Origin: Gammaproteobacteria bacterium
GTDB taxonomy: Bacteria; Bacillota_I; Bacilli_A; Izemoplasmatales; UBA1188
Length of the DNA stretch: 12,383 nt
NCBI GenBank assembly: GCA_024691665.1
Contig: JAILNJ010000064.1
Coordinates: 1-12,383 of the forward strand
Reading direction: 5' to 3'
Position 1 is the first letter of the stretch, and every line of letters begins with the position of its first letter. A model generated the notes under the pieces. The model did not search any database. It saw only the letters and a program-made list of their open reading frames with translations, and was not told where the DNA came from. A program made the position numbers and the translations under genes. Below, piece after piece: positions 1 through 8,341 of the stretch.

Positions 1-1
1 T

Positions 2-103
2 AAGCGTCGTTTTACTGGCGAAAATGGTGCTGATGGTATGTCGTTCACCGAATTTACTTACCAGCTTTTGCAGGGCTACGATTACCTCTACCTTAACGAG
101 CAT
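2..103 (+). pseudogene. tyrS: Tyrosyl-tRNA synthetase fragment (34 codons), probably foreign to the element
   Basis: Reading frame 2 encodes 34 residues containing MSFTEFTYQLLQGYDYLYLN. This closely matches the conserved segment of bacterial TyrRS (E. coli has [20 protein letters not shown]) that precedes the LQxGGSDQWGN region. The match stops after about base 103, and the following codons (RIQYELFYYEWH, then stop) do not resemble TyrRS. The fragment is open at the window's left edge. My count is 45 G+C in bases 1-100 but only 21 in 101-200, so codon use differs sharply from the phage-like region. An EcoRI-type GAATTC lies at 105-110, at the join, possibly by chance. The identification is secure. 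Whether the join is an assembly chimera or a real rearrangement cannot be told from sequence alone. Confidence 0.85.
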
Positions 104-1325
104 AGAATTCAATATGAACTGTTTTATTATGAATGGCACTAAAAGCTATTTCATTTCTTGGGTTAAATAATAATCTATAAATATTTATGATATTTCTAAT
201 ATCAGCATATTCAAAGAATGCCATTGCACCATAAACTGTGTATGGTATTTTTTCTTTAGCTAGAATCTTTTCAATTGCATACATCTGACTATTATTGCGA
301 TAAAGAACTGCCATATCTTCAAATGATTCTCCTTTTAGATTCATTTGTTTGATTCTAGTTGCTACTTCGATTGCTTCATCAGTTTGATTGATGAAATCTT
401 TATAGATGACTCCTTGCAGAGGTTCAATATGTGATACTAAATCTTTTTCTAACCTATCAACGTTATAAGATATTAGTTTATTAGCAAGTTTTAGAATCTC
501 TTTATTGCATCTATAATTTTCATTTAAGATGATTATTTCATCGCATTTATCTTTAAAGTCATTAAGAATTGCAATATCAGATGATCTAAAGGAATAGATT
601 AATTGGTCTTCATCACCTACCATAAAGATATTTTCATATTCTTCTGATACTTTCTTTATTAGTTCATATTGAATAGAATTAGTATCTTGGCATTCATCAA
701 CTAAAACATATTGATATTGACAAGCAAATTTAAAGTAATCTGGATCTGCTTCACAGAGCTTAAGGAATAATGGAACTAAATCATCAAAATCCATCATCGA
801 TGATTTTCTTAATACTTCTTGATATTCTGTATATACTGCATTTAGTATTAGCCTATCTTCACCTTGAATGTTATCAATCTTGATTCCATTCTTGATTTTA
901 GATATAGCTGATACAAAAGGGATATTTGAATAATCTTTGTTGTATTTAGATAATATCTCTTTGATGATTCTTGATTTATCATAGTCAGTTATTATTTCGG
1001 GCTCATATTGGAATCCTACTTTCATATAGTTTCCTAGTTCCTTTAAAGATACATAACAATAACTATGAAACGTTCCAATGAATCCTCTACTTTCCCTACC
1101 CAATATTGAATAGAGTCTATTACGCATTTCACGAGCTGCTTTATTAGTAAAAGTGAAAGCTATTATTTCATTTTCTGGTACACCTTTACTGATAAGATAA
1201 GCTATTCTATTAGTTAGAACTTTTGTTTTACCAGCACCAGCTCCACTCATAACTAATACTTTAGATGATGTAGTTACTACTGCTTGTCTTTGTTTATCAT
1301 TTAATTTATCTAAATCTAGGTTCAT
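93..1325 (-). CDS. UvrD/PcrA/Rep-like superfamily 1 DNA helicase, C-terminally truncated
   Basis: ATP-driven 3'-5' DNA helicase of the UvrD/PcrA/Rep family, seen as its N-terminal 400 residues. Visible motifs in order: Q motif LNDKQRQAV (8-16), Walker A GAGAGKT (28-34), Ia FTFTNKAAREM (58-67), Ib GTFHSYC (84-90), Walker B DECQDT (210-215, usually DEYQDT), motif III VGDEDQLIYSFR (236-247), motif IV LNENYR (267-272), then LYRNNSQ (341-347) and YGAMAFFE (365-372). Family members run to about 650-750 aa. This one breaks off where the family continues into the NTP-RGIG segment, so motifs V and VI are missing. The last residues (roughly 401-410) run into the tyrS fragment and the stop codon lies in foreign sequence. 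The ATG overlaps the stop of the 84-aa gene (ATGA), indicating coupling. Placement after a rolling-circle initiator suggests unwinding of the nicked replicon, the job host PcrA does for pT181 and host Rep does for M13 (inference). Confidence 0.9.
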   Translation of the reverse strand: MNLDLDKLNDKQRQAVVTTSSKVLVMSGAGAGKTKVLTNRIAYLISKGVPENEIIAFTFTNKAAREMRNRLYSILGRESRGFIGTFHSYCYVSLKELGNYMKVGFQYEPEIITDYDKSRIIKEILSKYNKDYSNIPFVSAISKIKNGIKIDNIQGEDRLILNAVYTEYQEVLRKSSMMDFDDLVPLFLKLCEADPDYFKFACQYQYVLVDECQDTNSIQYELIKKVSEEYENIFMVGDEDQLIYSFRSSDIAILNDFKDKCDEIIILNENYRCNKEILKLANKLISYNVDRLEKDLVSHIEPLQGVIYKDFINQTDEAIEVATRIKQMNLKGESFEDMAVLYRNNSQMYAIEKILAKEKIPYTVYGAMAFFEYADIRNIINIYRLLFNPRNEIAFSAIHNKTVHIEFYAR

Positions 1326-1576
1326 AATCTTGGCCCTTCCACATATTCAATAACATACTGTAAGATGTTATTTTGTTTTGTTTCTTTATAACGCTTAGCG
1401 ATGTATTCTAAAACCTTATCAACCTTTAGTTTTCTATCTAGATATAGATCTATCTTTTCTCTATTATCAATTAGATAACCTGTGACAATTGTGTATAGTC
1501 CTGGAATAACTGGATTTTTAAATTTGTAATACATCCAGATATAAAAGTCAGTATTAGAAAGGTAACGTTCTTTCAC
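1322..1576 (-). CDS. Hypothetical 84-aa protein between Rep and helicase
   Basis: I do not recognise this small protein. It is soluble-looking, rich in Tyr, Lys and Ile, with an aromatic N-terminal part (residues 9-21 include FYIWMYYKF) and a charged, probably helical C-terminal half. There is no signal peptide, P-loop, zinc motif or clear HTH. It starts 23 nt inside the end of the rep gene and ends in an ATGA overlap with the helicase. It is therefore almost certainly translated as part of a rep-orf84-helicase cassette by translational coupling. Position suggests a replication accessory, for example a link between initiator and helicase, or a control peptide. That role is inference from context only. 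Confidence 0.7.
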   Translation of the reverse strand: MKERYLSNTDFYIWMYYKFKNPVIPGLYTIVTGYLIDNREKIDLYLDRKLKVDKVLEYIAKRYKETKQNNILQYVIEYVEGPRL

Positions 1577-2693
1577 TTATTACGCCTTCAAATTCTTTTT
1601 TTAGGATTTCTAGTTCTTTATCATCAATTGTTTTACAGGCTAATTGATCTAGATAGATATTAAGTTTCTGAAACCTCTTCTTTGAAAATGTTAAATTATC
1701 CATAACCATCTTCCTTACTTCAATATCAAATAAATTGTTATCTTTTCTTAGTTGATAGTATTTAATTACTAGTAGCATTACCATATAAGGCAAAGCTTGT
1801 TCTAGATAAGCATCAAATGATGGAGGAAGTGGGTTATCATCTTCAGGTTTTCTTAATTCACCTTTTTCTACGTTATGTAAGAACTCAAGCCATTTAGGAT
1901 CTGTTTTTGCAAGATTCATGTTATGTTGATTGAAATTTGTTTCTTCTTTAAAGTCAACAATCCTATATAACTGTTCAAAAGCAAATTTTTGAATCTTTGT
2001 TCCATAAAGTGGTACATCGTCTTTAGCGTATAAACTTGCAAGTTTATAAGCTACTCTACTTGCGTTATTGTTTCTAAAACGCATTTCATATCTTAGCCAG
2101 TAAGCATGAGTATCAGATTTACGTCTTGTAATTCTTTCCATATGCTTATCATAGATTACAAGCTCAATTTCTGAATTATTTCCACCGAACTGGATAGTCA
2201 TTCCATCTTCAATGTTTCCTATTGGACGAGGTCTTGATTTAAAGACTGATGTGTATAATCTCTTACTTATCTTATCTAGCAGCCAAGGAAGATTTACAAC
2301 ATCTCCTTTGTAATCATCTATTGCAATATCAATTCTTTTAAAGTTAGCATTAAGCTGAGCCATAAAAAGAATCAAGTTGATCCAGTTTTTATCTTTGTTT
2401 CTAGTTTCAAAGTCTCTACAAGCATCACCTTTCATCTCAAGATGACACGTTCTTTGATAAGATGCATTAAGAGGTCCATCAAGTCTTAAGATAATATATT
2501 CACCAAGCATATATTGATAGTTATAATTATTTTGAGAATATTTACTACGGACTATTTCGAATGGTTTTACATTCATGTATACCGCAATCAGCCTAACCAT
2601 TTCATGCACTTTAAATAATAATGAGTCTTGTTCATCAACATTTAATGGAAATGTGGCTGAGAAATAGTCTATTTTTATTTCTAATGTTTTCAT
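1554..2693 (-). CDS. Rolling-circle replication initiator, Rep_trans (pT181 RepC / NicK) family
   Basis: Nicks one strand at the double-strand origin and attaches to the 5' end to start rolling-circle replication. Family signatures (numbered from the upstream ATG): IDYFSATFP (10-18), LEMKGDACRDFE (87-98), the metal-binding-like RIDIAIDDYKG (122-132), then TIQFGGNNSE (168-177) leading to VIYDK (181-185), and LRYEMRF (202-208). Tyr183 in IYDK is the likely nucleophile, near the catalytic Tyr191 of RepC as I recall it. Two in-frame ATGs lie at 2699 and 2693. GGAG at 2702-2705 is only 2 nt from the first but 8 nt from the second, so I place the start at 2693 (379 aa). A large hairpin lies just upstream, as expected for the origin. 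The 84-aa gene overlaps its 3' end. Rep_trans also includes conjugative relaxases (NicK of ICEBs1), so a mobilisation role is an alternative; the Zot neighbour favours phage replication. Confidence 0.88.
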   Translation of the reverse strand: MKTLEIKIDYFSATFPLNVDEQDSLLFKVHEMVRLIAVYMNVKPFEIVRSKYSQNNYNYQYMLGEYIILRLDGPLNASYQRTCHLEMKGDACRDFETRNKDKNWINLILFMAQLNANFKRIDIAIDDYKGDVVNLPWLLDKISKRLYTSVFKSRPRPIGNIEDGMTIQFGGNNSEIELVIYDKHMERITRRKSDTHAYWLRYEMRFRNNNASRVAYKLASLYAKDDVPLYGTKIQKFAFEQLYRIVDFKEETNFNQHNMNLAKTDPKWLEFLHNVEKGELRKPEDDNPLPPSFDAYLEQALPYMVMLLVIKYYQLRKDNNLFDIEVRKMVMDNLTFSKKRFQKLNIYLDQLACKTIDDKELEILKKEFEGVISERTLPF

Positions 2694-2734
2694 ATTCATT
2701 TCTCCATATTATCTAATTAACATCCAATTAATCC

Positions 2735-2796
2735 GGTTTGGTAGGCGTGCGGGGGGCTATTAGTATAGCCCCACTCGCACTTGCCTTTAACAAACC
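2735..2796. other. Candidate double-strand origin (rolling-circle nick site) in a long hairpin
   Basis: The 132-bp gap between the Zot-like gene and rep holds a long interrupted palindrome. From outside in the stems are GGTTTG/CAAACC (2735-2740/2791-2796), AGGC/GCCT (2743-2746/2783-2786), GTGCG/CGCAC (2747-2751/2776-2780) and GGGGCTAT/ATAGCCCC (2753-2760/2765-2772), with loop TAGT (2761-2764). It is the most GC-rich patch of the gap. The minus strand across the loop reads CTAATAGCC (2755-2763), which matches, as I remember it, the sequence around the pT181 RepC nick (CTCTAAT/AGCC). A G-rich stem with a nick in or beside the loop is also the style of ICEBs1/Tn916 oriT. It lies directly upstream of the Rep_trans gene. 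It could additionally serve as minus-strand origin or packaging signal, since filamentous phages use hairpins for both. Confidence 0.72.
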
Positions 2797-2831
2797 TTGA
2801 TTTAATTTTGGAAGTTTGAGTTGTTACTAAA

Positions 2832-4718
2832 CTAGTTATTGATTTTGTCATAGAATCTCGAATGACATTTATCAAGTTCTTCTTTTGGTGGAGATAGTTT
2901 AGTAAATGTATCTAGGTCTTTAAATTCTAAATTCTTCTTTTCTTCATAGCTAAATGATAGGAATGTAGAATCATATAGTCTTTGGTTTTTATAAGATAAA
3001 TCTCTTATATTAATACAAAGGCTTTTCTTAACTCCTTTTGTAGCTGTGTCGTTTTCATCTTCTTGAGAGATATTTGTAATTAGTTTGTAGTAATAGAATT
3101 GATCAAACCAGTTACATATCTTTTGTAAAGTTGATGTTATTCCACGCAATATTACATAAGGAAGTGTTAAGTCATTACGTTTGTATTCACCTTTGCCATA
3201 TCTTGATGACTTTCTTTCAACTCTTGATTTCTTAAGTTGGTATTTTTTTAAGAAATGTTTTGCAAGTTTAAATAATCCTAAGAATGGAAGATAATAAACA
3301 AACATAAGTAATGGATAATTCTTCTTTCTATCTTTAATGTTTATAAAGTATTCAGAGTTACCACGAATACGTAATGGTACTTGTTGACGCAACTGATAAT
3401 CTACAAATATCTTGGCATGACGTTTTAGATCATGAGATACAGTAGAAAAAAATGTTGCTGCGCCATCTTCTCCAACAATCTTTTTATCATCATGACTGTT
3501 ATACTCTTTATCAAATTCAGATAGAGATATAACAATGTATTCTTCTAACGGATAAATATCACATCTTTTATTTACTCTCATGTAATCGAAATTAAAGATC
3601 TTTGAATATTCATTAAACATTGGAGAATATATTGCATAATTTGAGATAATAAAACTCTTACGATCATTAAGAAGTCGATAAGCTTCAGTATATTCAACGT
3701 GTTCTGGATATTCTTCAGGATGTTCTCTTACCAATGCAAAGTTAATATCTTTGTATTTAGATTCGTAATCAAGAAGAATTGTTTCTAGTTCATCAATAAA
3801 ATTCTCTTCACAGGCTAAGCTCAAACTCATATTGAGCAAGGTTTTACCAGTTCCAGGGCAGCCATTTATAAAGCATGTTTGTGTTAAATCATCACGAACA
3901 AATTCTCTTAATCTTTCGTGATTCTTTTGGAGTTTAAAGTTCGCTCTATTTAAGGCTCTTAAGAATACAAGTAAAGCAAGTAGTGGAATCAATATCCAAA
4001 GTGGAATGTATTTCAAATATGGATATATTAAAAGAAATAAGAATTTAAAGACAGAAAATACAACTAAGTAAGTTTCTAAATTAATCATTTTGACAAAGTA
4101 ACAAATTATAAATATGATTACTTCGACTAATACTCTATAAAGAAAGCCACATGCAAAAAGTAATGCCAATGCTGAAAGAGTTAAAAATCTTCTATTATAG
4201 CTCATCCAATTTAGTGCTTTCTTTAGTGCGCTCTTTGTTAAATCTTTTGCTTTAGTTAAAGCAATATCTACTTTAATGTAAGCTAAAGCTAAAGGCGATG
4301 TTTTAATATTCATTTGGGTTCCAGCAAATGTTTCATGAAGGAAAATATAAAATATCAAAACTAGATTTAATCCATAGTTACAAAAATAGATGAATAAATT
4401 AAAGATAAAATCAAAGAAATTGGACAAGAATGTTAGTATAATATCTTTCATTCCTCTTTCTTTTAGTTCTATGATGTCTTCACCCACTCCATTTACGAAG
4501 GATTCAATTTCATTTAATGACTCAGTATAAATAACTTCTGAATTATCATTGTATACTTCGAAAAATGTTCTAAGTGGTTGAGCCTTCCAGATGTCACTAA
4601 ATCTTATAGAAGTATTAACAAATGATTTTATATTAAGTAGGACTAGGGTTAGAATTAATCCTAAACCTAGCCCTATGTAAATCCAGAAGATTATTTTATT
4701 TATCTTCTTTTTAGCCAC
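2832..4718 (-). CDS. Zot/pI-like morphogenesis ATPase, multi-pass membrane protein
   Basis: Predicted inner-membrane motor for filamentous phage assembly (Zot/gene I family). Walker A GCPGTGKT is at residues 286-293. A hydrophobic strand YIVISLSEF (394-402) sits at the Walker B position but lacks the usual DE pair. Then comes HDLKRHAKIFVDYQLRQQ (429-446), resembling the Zot stretch with a conserved RH and a following Q near the sensor region. Membrane segments are predicted at about 8-30, 94-128, 180-207, 212-234, 238-254 and 468-484. Classical pI has an N-terminal ATPase and a single later membrane helix, so some 255 membrane-rich residues before the ATPase are unusual. The start is GTG, directly after an in-frame TAA; the next Met is residue 90. 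No good Shine-Dalgarno is visible and the start lies inside the end of the adhesin gene (19-nt overlap), so coupling is likely. Alternatives: another HerA/FtsK-type DNA pump such as a conjugative coupling ATPase. Confidence 0.7.
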   Translation of the reverse strand: MAKKKINKIIFWIYIGLGLGLILTLVLLNIKSFVNTSIRFSDIWKAQPLRTFFEVYNDNSEVIYTESLNEIESFVNGVGEDIIELKERGMKDIILTFLSNFFDFIFNLFIYFCNYGLNLVLIFYIFLHETFAGTQMNIKTSPLALAYIKVDIALTKAKDLTKSALKKALNWMSYNRRFLTLSALALLFACGFLYRVLVEVIIFIICYFVKMINLETYLVVFSVFKFLFLLIYPYLKYIPLWILIPLLALLVFLRALNRANFKLQKNHERLREFVRDDLTQTCFINGCPGTGKTLLNMSLSLACEENFIDELETILLDYESKYKDINFALVREHPEEYPEHVEYTEAYRLLNDRKSFIISNYAIYSPMFNEYSKIFNFDYMRVNKRCDIYPLEEYIVISLSEFDKEYNSHDDKKIVGEDGAATFFSTVSHDLKRHAKIFVDYQLRQQVPLRIRGNSEYFINIKDRKKNYPLLMFVYYLPFLGLFKLAKHFLKKYQLKKSRVERKSSRYGKGEYKRNDLTLPYVILRGITSTLQKICNWFDQFYYYKLITNISQEDENDTATKGVKKSLCINIRDLSYKNQRLYDSTFLSFSYEEKKNLEFKDLDTFTKLSPPKEELDKCHSRFYDKINN

Positions 4719-7700
4719 TTAGAGAATTTTCTTATTAACAAGAAGGCTCCATATATTAATAAGATTCCAAAGATAGATCCAACAGCAATCATAGAGATTT
4801 TAACTGCTTTGTTTGATTCCATCTTTTCTTTTAAGGCATTCATCCAACCTTCAACTTTTTCTGTGATTGTTTGAGTTGGAGCTACATAAACAACTTCTTC
4901 ACCAGATGCATCTTTCATAACAATCATTTCTTGACCTTTAGTATTAGCTTTTACAGGATCAACAACATATACTGTCATTTCAGATTCATAGTAAGAACCA
5001 TTACCTCTCATGATATTATCTACAAAAGTTTCAGTTCCTTCTTTTTTCAAAGAAAGTTCATAATCAGCTTCTAGGTTATTAACGTAGTTATAACCTTTCT
5101 TTAGTGCTTCTTTATAGATATCATTGATATTAAAATCTTCATTAGTTTTATTGATTAGTAATACTGATGTAGTGTAATCAGTTGAGAATCCAGCAATATA
5201 TGAATATTGAGATTCAATTACTTGATAACTTATTGAATGAGATTTAATATCTTTATCATTTACTTTATAAGTTAAGCTAATTGAACTCTTACCAACTGTG
5301 ATTTCAATCTTATAATCTTTAACAAGTTCTCCATCTTTCTTTAAGATGTATGGAGCAATTTCCCTAACTGCTTCATAAATATCGAAATCTTTTGTGATTA
5401 CGAATTTATCGCATGAAGTATAGCCTTCTTTAGCATCACTTTCATCAACCGCTTTTGTAGGGCTTGAGTAACGTAAGTTAACTCCTGATGATAATACATA
5501 AATTGCACCACCATTAAATGATCCTTCATAAACATCAGTTAAAAGTCTAGATACTTCAGGCATTCTAACGTTAGGATTTGCGATGTTCATCTTAGTCTTA
5601 ATGAAGTTAGTTAAGATTCTTGTGATTTCATCAAAGTTGTTATAATCACCATAGTTAAATCCACAATAGATATTTCCATCAGCACCAATCATTACACCTA
5701 CATTACCAAGTGAATTATCAATTTTAACTGGCAATGCTTTAGTTAAAGTGAATCCTTCAATTGATGCGATTAATGTAAATGTGTAGTTAGTTGTATTATC
5801 TAAAGATGCATTATATGCATATGAGAATGATGCTTGATCTGTAACATCATCTTCACCAATAAATACTAATCCTGCTTCACATTGAGATAATAACCTCTTA
5901 GCATCGATATTTGATGAAGAATAAATACCAATTGGTTCAGCAATATAATATCCACCATTAGCAACACTCCACTTAGCATAAAGAGTCACATTTTCTGTTA
6001 ATACATCACCATTATGTACTTCATTTGTGTATGCTTGGTCATAATACCAGCCATCAAATCTATAACCATTAACACTTGGTTGAGGTAGATTTCTAACTGT
6101 AAGCATTCTAACTGGAGCTACTTCACAAATATCACGAGTGTTAAATGTGATTAAGTATGTGATTTCATCCCACTTAGCATAAAGTGTAGTATCGTTATTA
6201 ATAACGTCTCCATTATGTGCTTCGTTAGTATATGCTTGATCGTAGAACCATCCACCAAATGTGAATGATGCATTTGTAGGTTCTGGAAGATTACGTAACA
6301 CACCACATTCAACAGATGCTACTTCTGCTTTACCACGAGCATCAAATGTAACTGTATGAGTAATTTCAGTCCATTTAGCATATAAAGTTGTATCATTGAT
6401 TAATGTGTCATTAGCACGTGCAACACGTGTAAATTCTTCGTCATAATACCAACCATCAAACTGATAACCATTTGCTTGAGGTGTTGGAAGTTGAGGTAAA
6501 CGTAATACACTAATTGATTCAACTTCAGCAAGTTCATTAGTATCAAATGTAACGATGTATGATAAATCAACCCATTTAGCATAAACTACTGTGTTTTCAG
6601 TTAATTCATCACCAACATTAGCTTTATGAGTAAACTGGTTATCATAATACCAACCTTCTACTTTTTGAGTTTCTGTAAATAGTCTTGGAAGTTCATCGAT
6701 GTAATCAGTTGTTACTGATTCAGGGTTTTCCATAACACCAATAGTATTAAATCTTAAAGTATACTTATCATGAGTGAATTTACCATATAGAGTAATTGCA
6801 GATTCTAATACTGTGCCTTCTACTACTGGTGTAGTATAAGCTCTATCTGTATACCAACCATCAAATGTATAATGAGCTACAGTTGGATTAGGTAAATTTT
6901 CTAATACTCTAACTTTAACTGGTTCAATTACTACTAAGTTTTTAGTATCAAAAGAGACAGTGTATGTTTGAAGTTCTGGAGAGATTGCTAAATCATATAA
7001 AGCAAACTTATCTTCAAGATAATCATTCTCAGTTACCGCTTCACCATAGAAAGCTAAAATATCTAAATTACGCATACAATAGTCAATGTCAGCTAAGAAA
7101 CTTCTTGTTTTGTATGTATGTTCACCATTTGTATCAGTGAACTTGAAATCAAAAGATGGAAGTTCATTGTATGTAACTACTTTAGATGAGAATGTATCTG
7201 AAATCTTAGAGAACTTTTCAGTTTCATCAGCAGGGATATAAATATGTTCAATATTTGAACCATTTCCACGGATTGTAGATATTTTCATATAACTATTACA
7301 ATCAGTCGTTAAGTAGATATTTGGAATTGATTCTTGTGCATCAAAGTATCCATTATTACTACCAACAACTAAAGTGTTAGTATTAATTCCCGATAAACTA
7401 TTACAGTTTTGATCCTTAGCGATAACTACATCAAATGTCATATCACTAATTAAACTTGTTTCGATTCTATCGTTTACTTTTAAAGTTTTAATTCTTGAAT
7501 CAACTGCTATCATCTTTGAATTAAAATCACTTGTTTGAGTATATGATGGATATCCTGAAGTACCAGTATATCTAAGATAAGTAACACCTGCTTCAGTATA
7601 AGTAGCACTGTAGTTTGGTGTTATATAGAATGATTCTTCAGTGTATCTACATTCAGATGCTAACTTCTTTTCAAATGTTAAGTTATAATTAGTTTGAAAA

Positions 7701-8296
7701 TCAGCTGCATAAGCATCAAAATAAATGCTTGACCAATCATAGTAATAATAATGATTAGCATTTAATCCAAGCAAACTATTAGCTACTGTTTGACCAGATA
7801 GATAATTTGGATTATCAAATGTACCTACATAGTAAACATTGTCAGCTGTTAAACCAGAGAGTGCTGAATTAATTTCAAGATGATTTGCTAAATACAAGTT
7901 AGTTATATGCATTGTTTTCAATACATCTTTACAGAAGTATCCGCTATCAAACATGATTAATGTATCTAGGTTTGTATAACCAGATAAATCAAAGTTTGCA
8001 TAAGCTACTGTCTTTCCATTAACATAGGCTGGTAAAACTAGAGTAGTGACACTAGCTGGATCATCAGCAGGTTTTAGAAAGAATCTTCCCATTGAGGATG
8101 TGTAATCTAATTTTGCACCCATGAAGTTATAGACTCTATTCGCATTCTCATTAAAGTTTTCTAGTGCAACTACACTAAAGGATTCTTGAGCATTTCCTTC
8201 AGCCGCATGGACTTTTGGACCAAAAATGCTCAACATTGCCCCGAAAAAGGCAAGCACAAATGCAAACATTCCAATAAATAATTTTTTAAATTTCAT
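4700..8296 (-). CDS. Secreted, membrane-anchored adhesin with five InlB-type B repeats; candidate pIII-like adsorption protein
   Basis: 1198-aa surface protein. It has a signal peptide (basic MKFKK, hydrophobic 6-26, cleavage likely after VHA at residue 31) and a C-terminal membrane helix at about 1167-1187 followed by a basic tail (RKFSKWLKRR). There is no LPXTG motif, so it is held by the helix. Residues 80-160 resemble a short leucine-rich/BspA-like stretch. Residues 444-776 hold five tandem units of about 65 aa ending in LYAKW or a variant, each with an F-D-GWYYD-type core: the InlB B-repeat/Flg_new fold of Gram-positive surface proteins. Residues 780-1150 are unrecognised. In M13, pIII is likewise exported, C-terminally anchored, precedes gene I, and caps the virion for receptor binding. 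The same topology and position suggest the adsorption protein here (inference); a host-exposed adhesin of an integrated element is the alternative. AGGAG lies 11 nt before the ATG. Confidence 0.85.
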   Translation of the reverse strand: MKFKKLFIGMFAFVLAFFGAMLSIFGPKVHAAEGNAQESFSVVALENFNENANRVYNFMGAKLDYTSSMGRFFLKPADDPASVTTLVLPAYVNGKTVAYANFDLSGYTNLDTLIMFDSGYFCKDVLKTMHITNLYLANHLEINSALSGLTADNVYYVGTFDNPNYLSGQTVANSLLGLNANHYYYYDWSSIYFDAYAADFQTNYNLTFEKKLASECRYTEESFYITPNYSATYTEAGVTYLRYTGTSGYPSYTQTSDFNSKMIAVDSRIKTLKVNDRIETSLISDMTFDVVIAKDQNCNSLSGINTNTLVVGSNNGYFDAQESIPNIYLTTDCNSYMKISTIRGNGSNIEHIYIPADETEKFSKISDTFSSKVVTYNELPSFDFKFTDTNGEHTYKTRSFLADIDYCMRNLDILAFYGEAVTENDYLEDKFALYDLAISPELQTYTVSFDTKNLVVIEPVKVRVLENLPNPTVAHYTFDGWYTDRAYTTPVVEGTVLESAITLYGKFTHDKYTLRFNTIGVMENPESVTTDYIDELPRLFTETQKVEGWYYDNQFTHKANVGDELTENTVVYAKWVDLSYIVTFDTNELAEVESISVLRLPQLPTPQANGYQFDGWYYDEEFTRVARANDTLINDTTLYAKWTEITHTVTFDARGKAEVASVECGVLRNLPEPTNASFTFGGWFYDQAYTNEAHNGDVINNDTTLYAKWDEITYLITFNTRDICEVAPVRMLTVRNLPQPSVNGYRFDGWYYDQAYTNEVHNGDVLTENVTLYAKWSVANGGYYIAEPIGIYSSSNIDAKRLLSQCEAGLVFIGEDDVTDQASFSYAYNASLDNTTNYTFTLIASIEGFTLTKALPVKIDNSLGNVGVMIGADGNIYCGFNYGDYNNFDEITRILTNFIKTKMNIANPNVRMPEVSRLLTDVYEGSFNGGAIYVLSSGVNLRYSSPTKAVDESDAKEGYTSCDKFVITKDFDIYEAVREIAPYILKKDGELVKDYKIEITVGKSSISLTYKVNDKDIKSHSISYQVIESQYSYIAGFSTDYTTSVLLINKTNEDFNINDIYKEALKKGYNYVNNLEADYELSLKKEGTETFVDNIMRGNGSYYESEMTVYVVDPVKANTKGQEMIVMKDASGEEVVYVAPTQTITEKVEGWMNALKEKMESNKAVKISMIAVGSIFGILLIYGAFLLIRKFSKWLKRR
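5969..6967 (-). repeat. Five tandem InlB B-type protein repeats inside the adhesin gene
   Basis: The units span residues about 444-509, 511-577, 579-643, 646-709 and 713-776. Each begins with a strand such as YTVSFDT, has a central GW-Y/F-YD motif and closes with YAKW (YGKF in unit 1). Units 4 and 5 share YDQAYTNE-HNGDV almost exactly, but their DNA differs at synonymous positions. The array is therefore not a fresh duplication and is under protein-level selection. Confidence 0.85.
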
Positions 8297-8341
8297 TTTG
8301 AATTATTCTCCTATTTTAAATATTTGTTATTTAAGGCATAA

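Noticed and set aside
4871..5074. Plus-strand frame of 67 codons inside the adhesin gene
   Set aside because: Antisense to a well-supported gene, no ribosome site; composition (Phe/Ser/Ile-rich) is what the reverse of AT-rich coding DNA gives.
6400..6582. Minus-strand 60-codon frame within the B-repeat region
   Set aside because: Out-of-frame reading of a B repeat; no ribosome site, and the main frame is clearly selected.
5969..6967. Tandem DNA repeat or CRISPR-like array
   Set aside because: Repetition is at protein level only, with diverged synonymous sites and no constant spacer/repeat pattern; no CRISPR array, tRNA or rRNA was seen anywhere.
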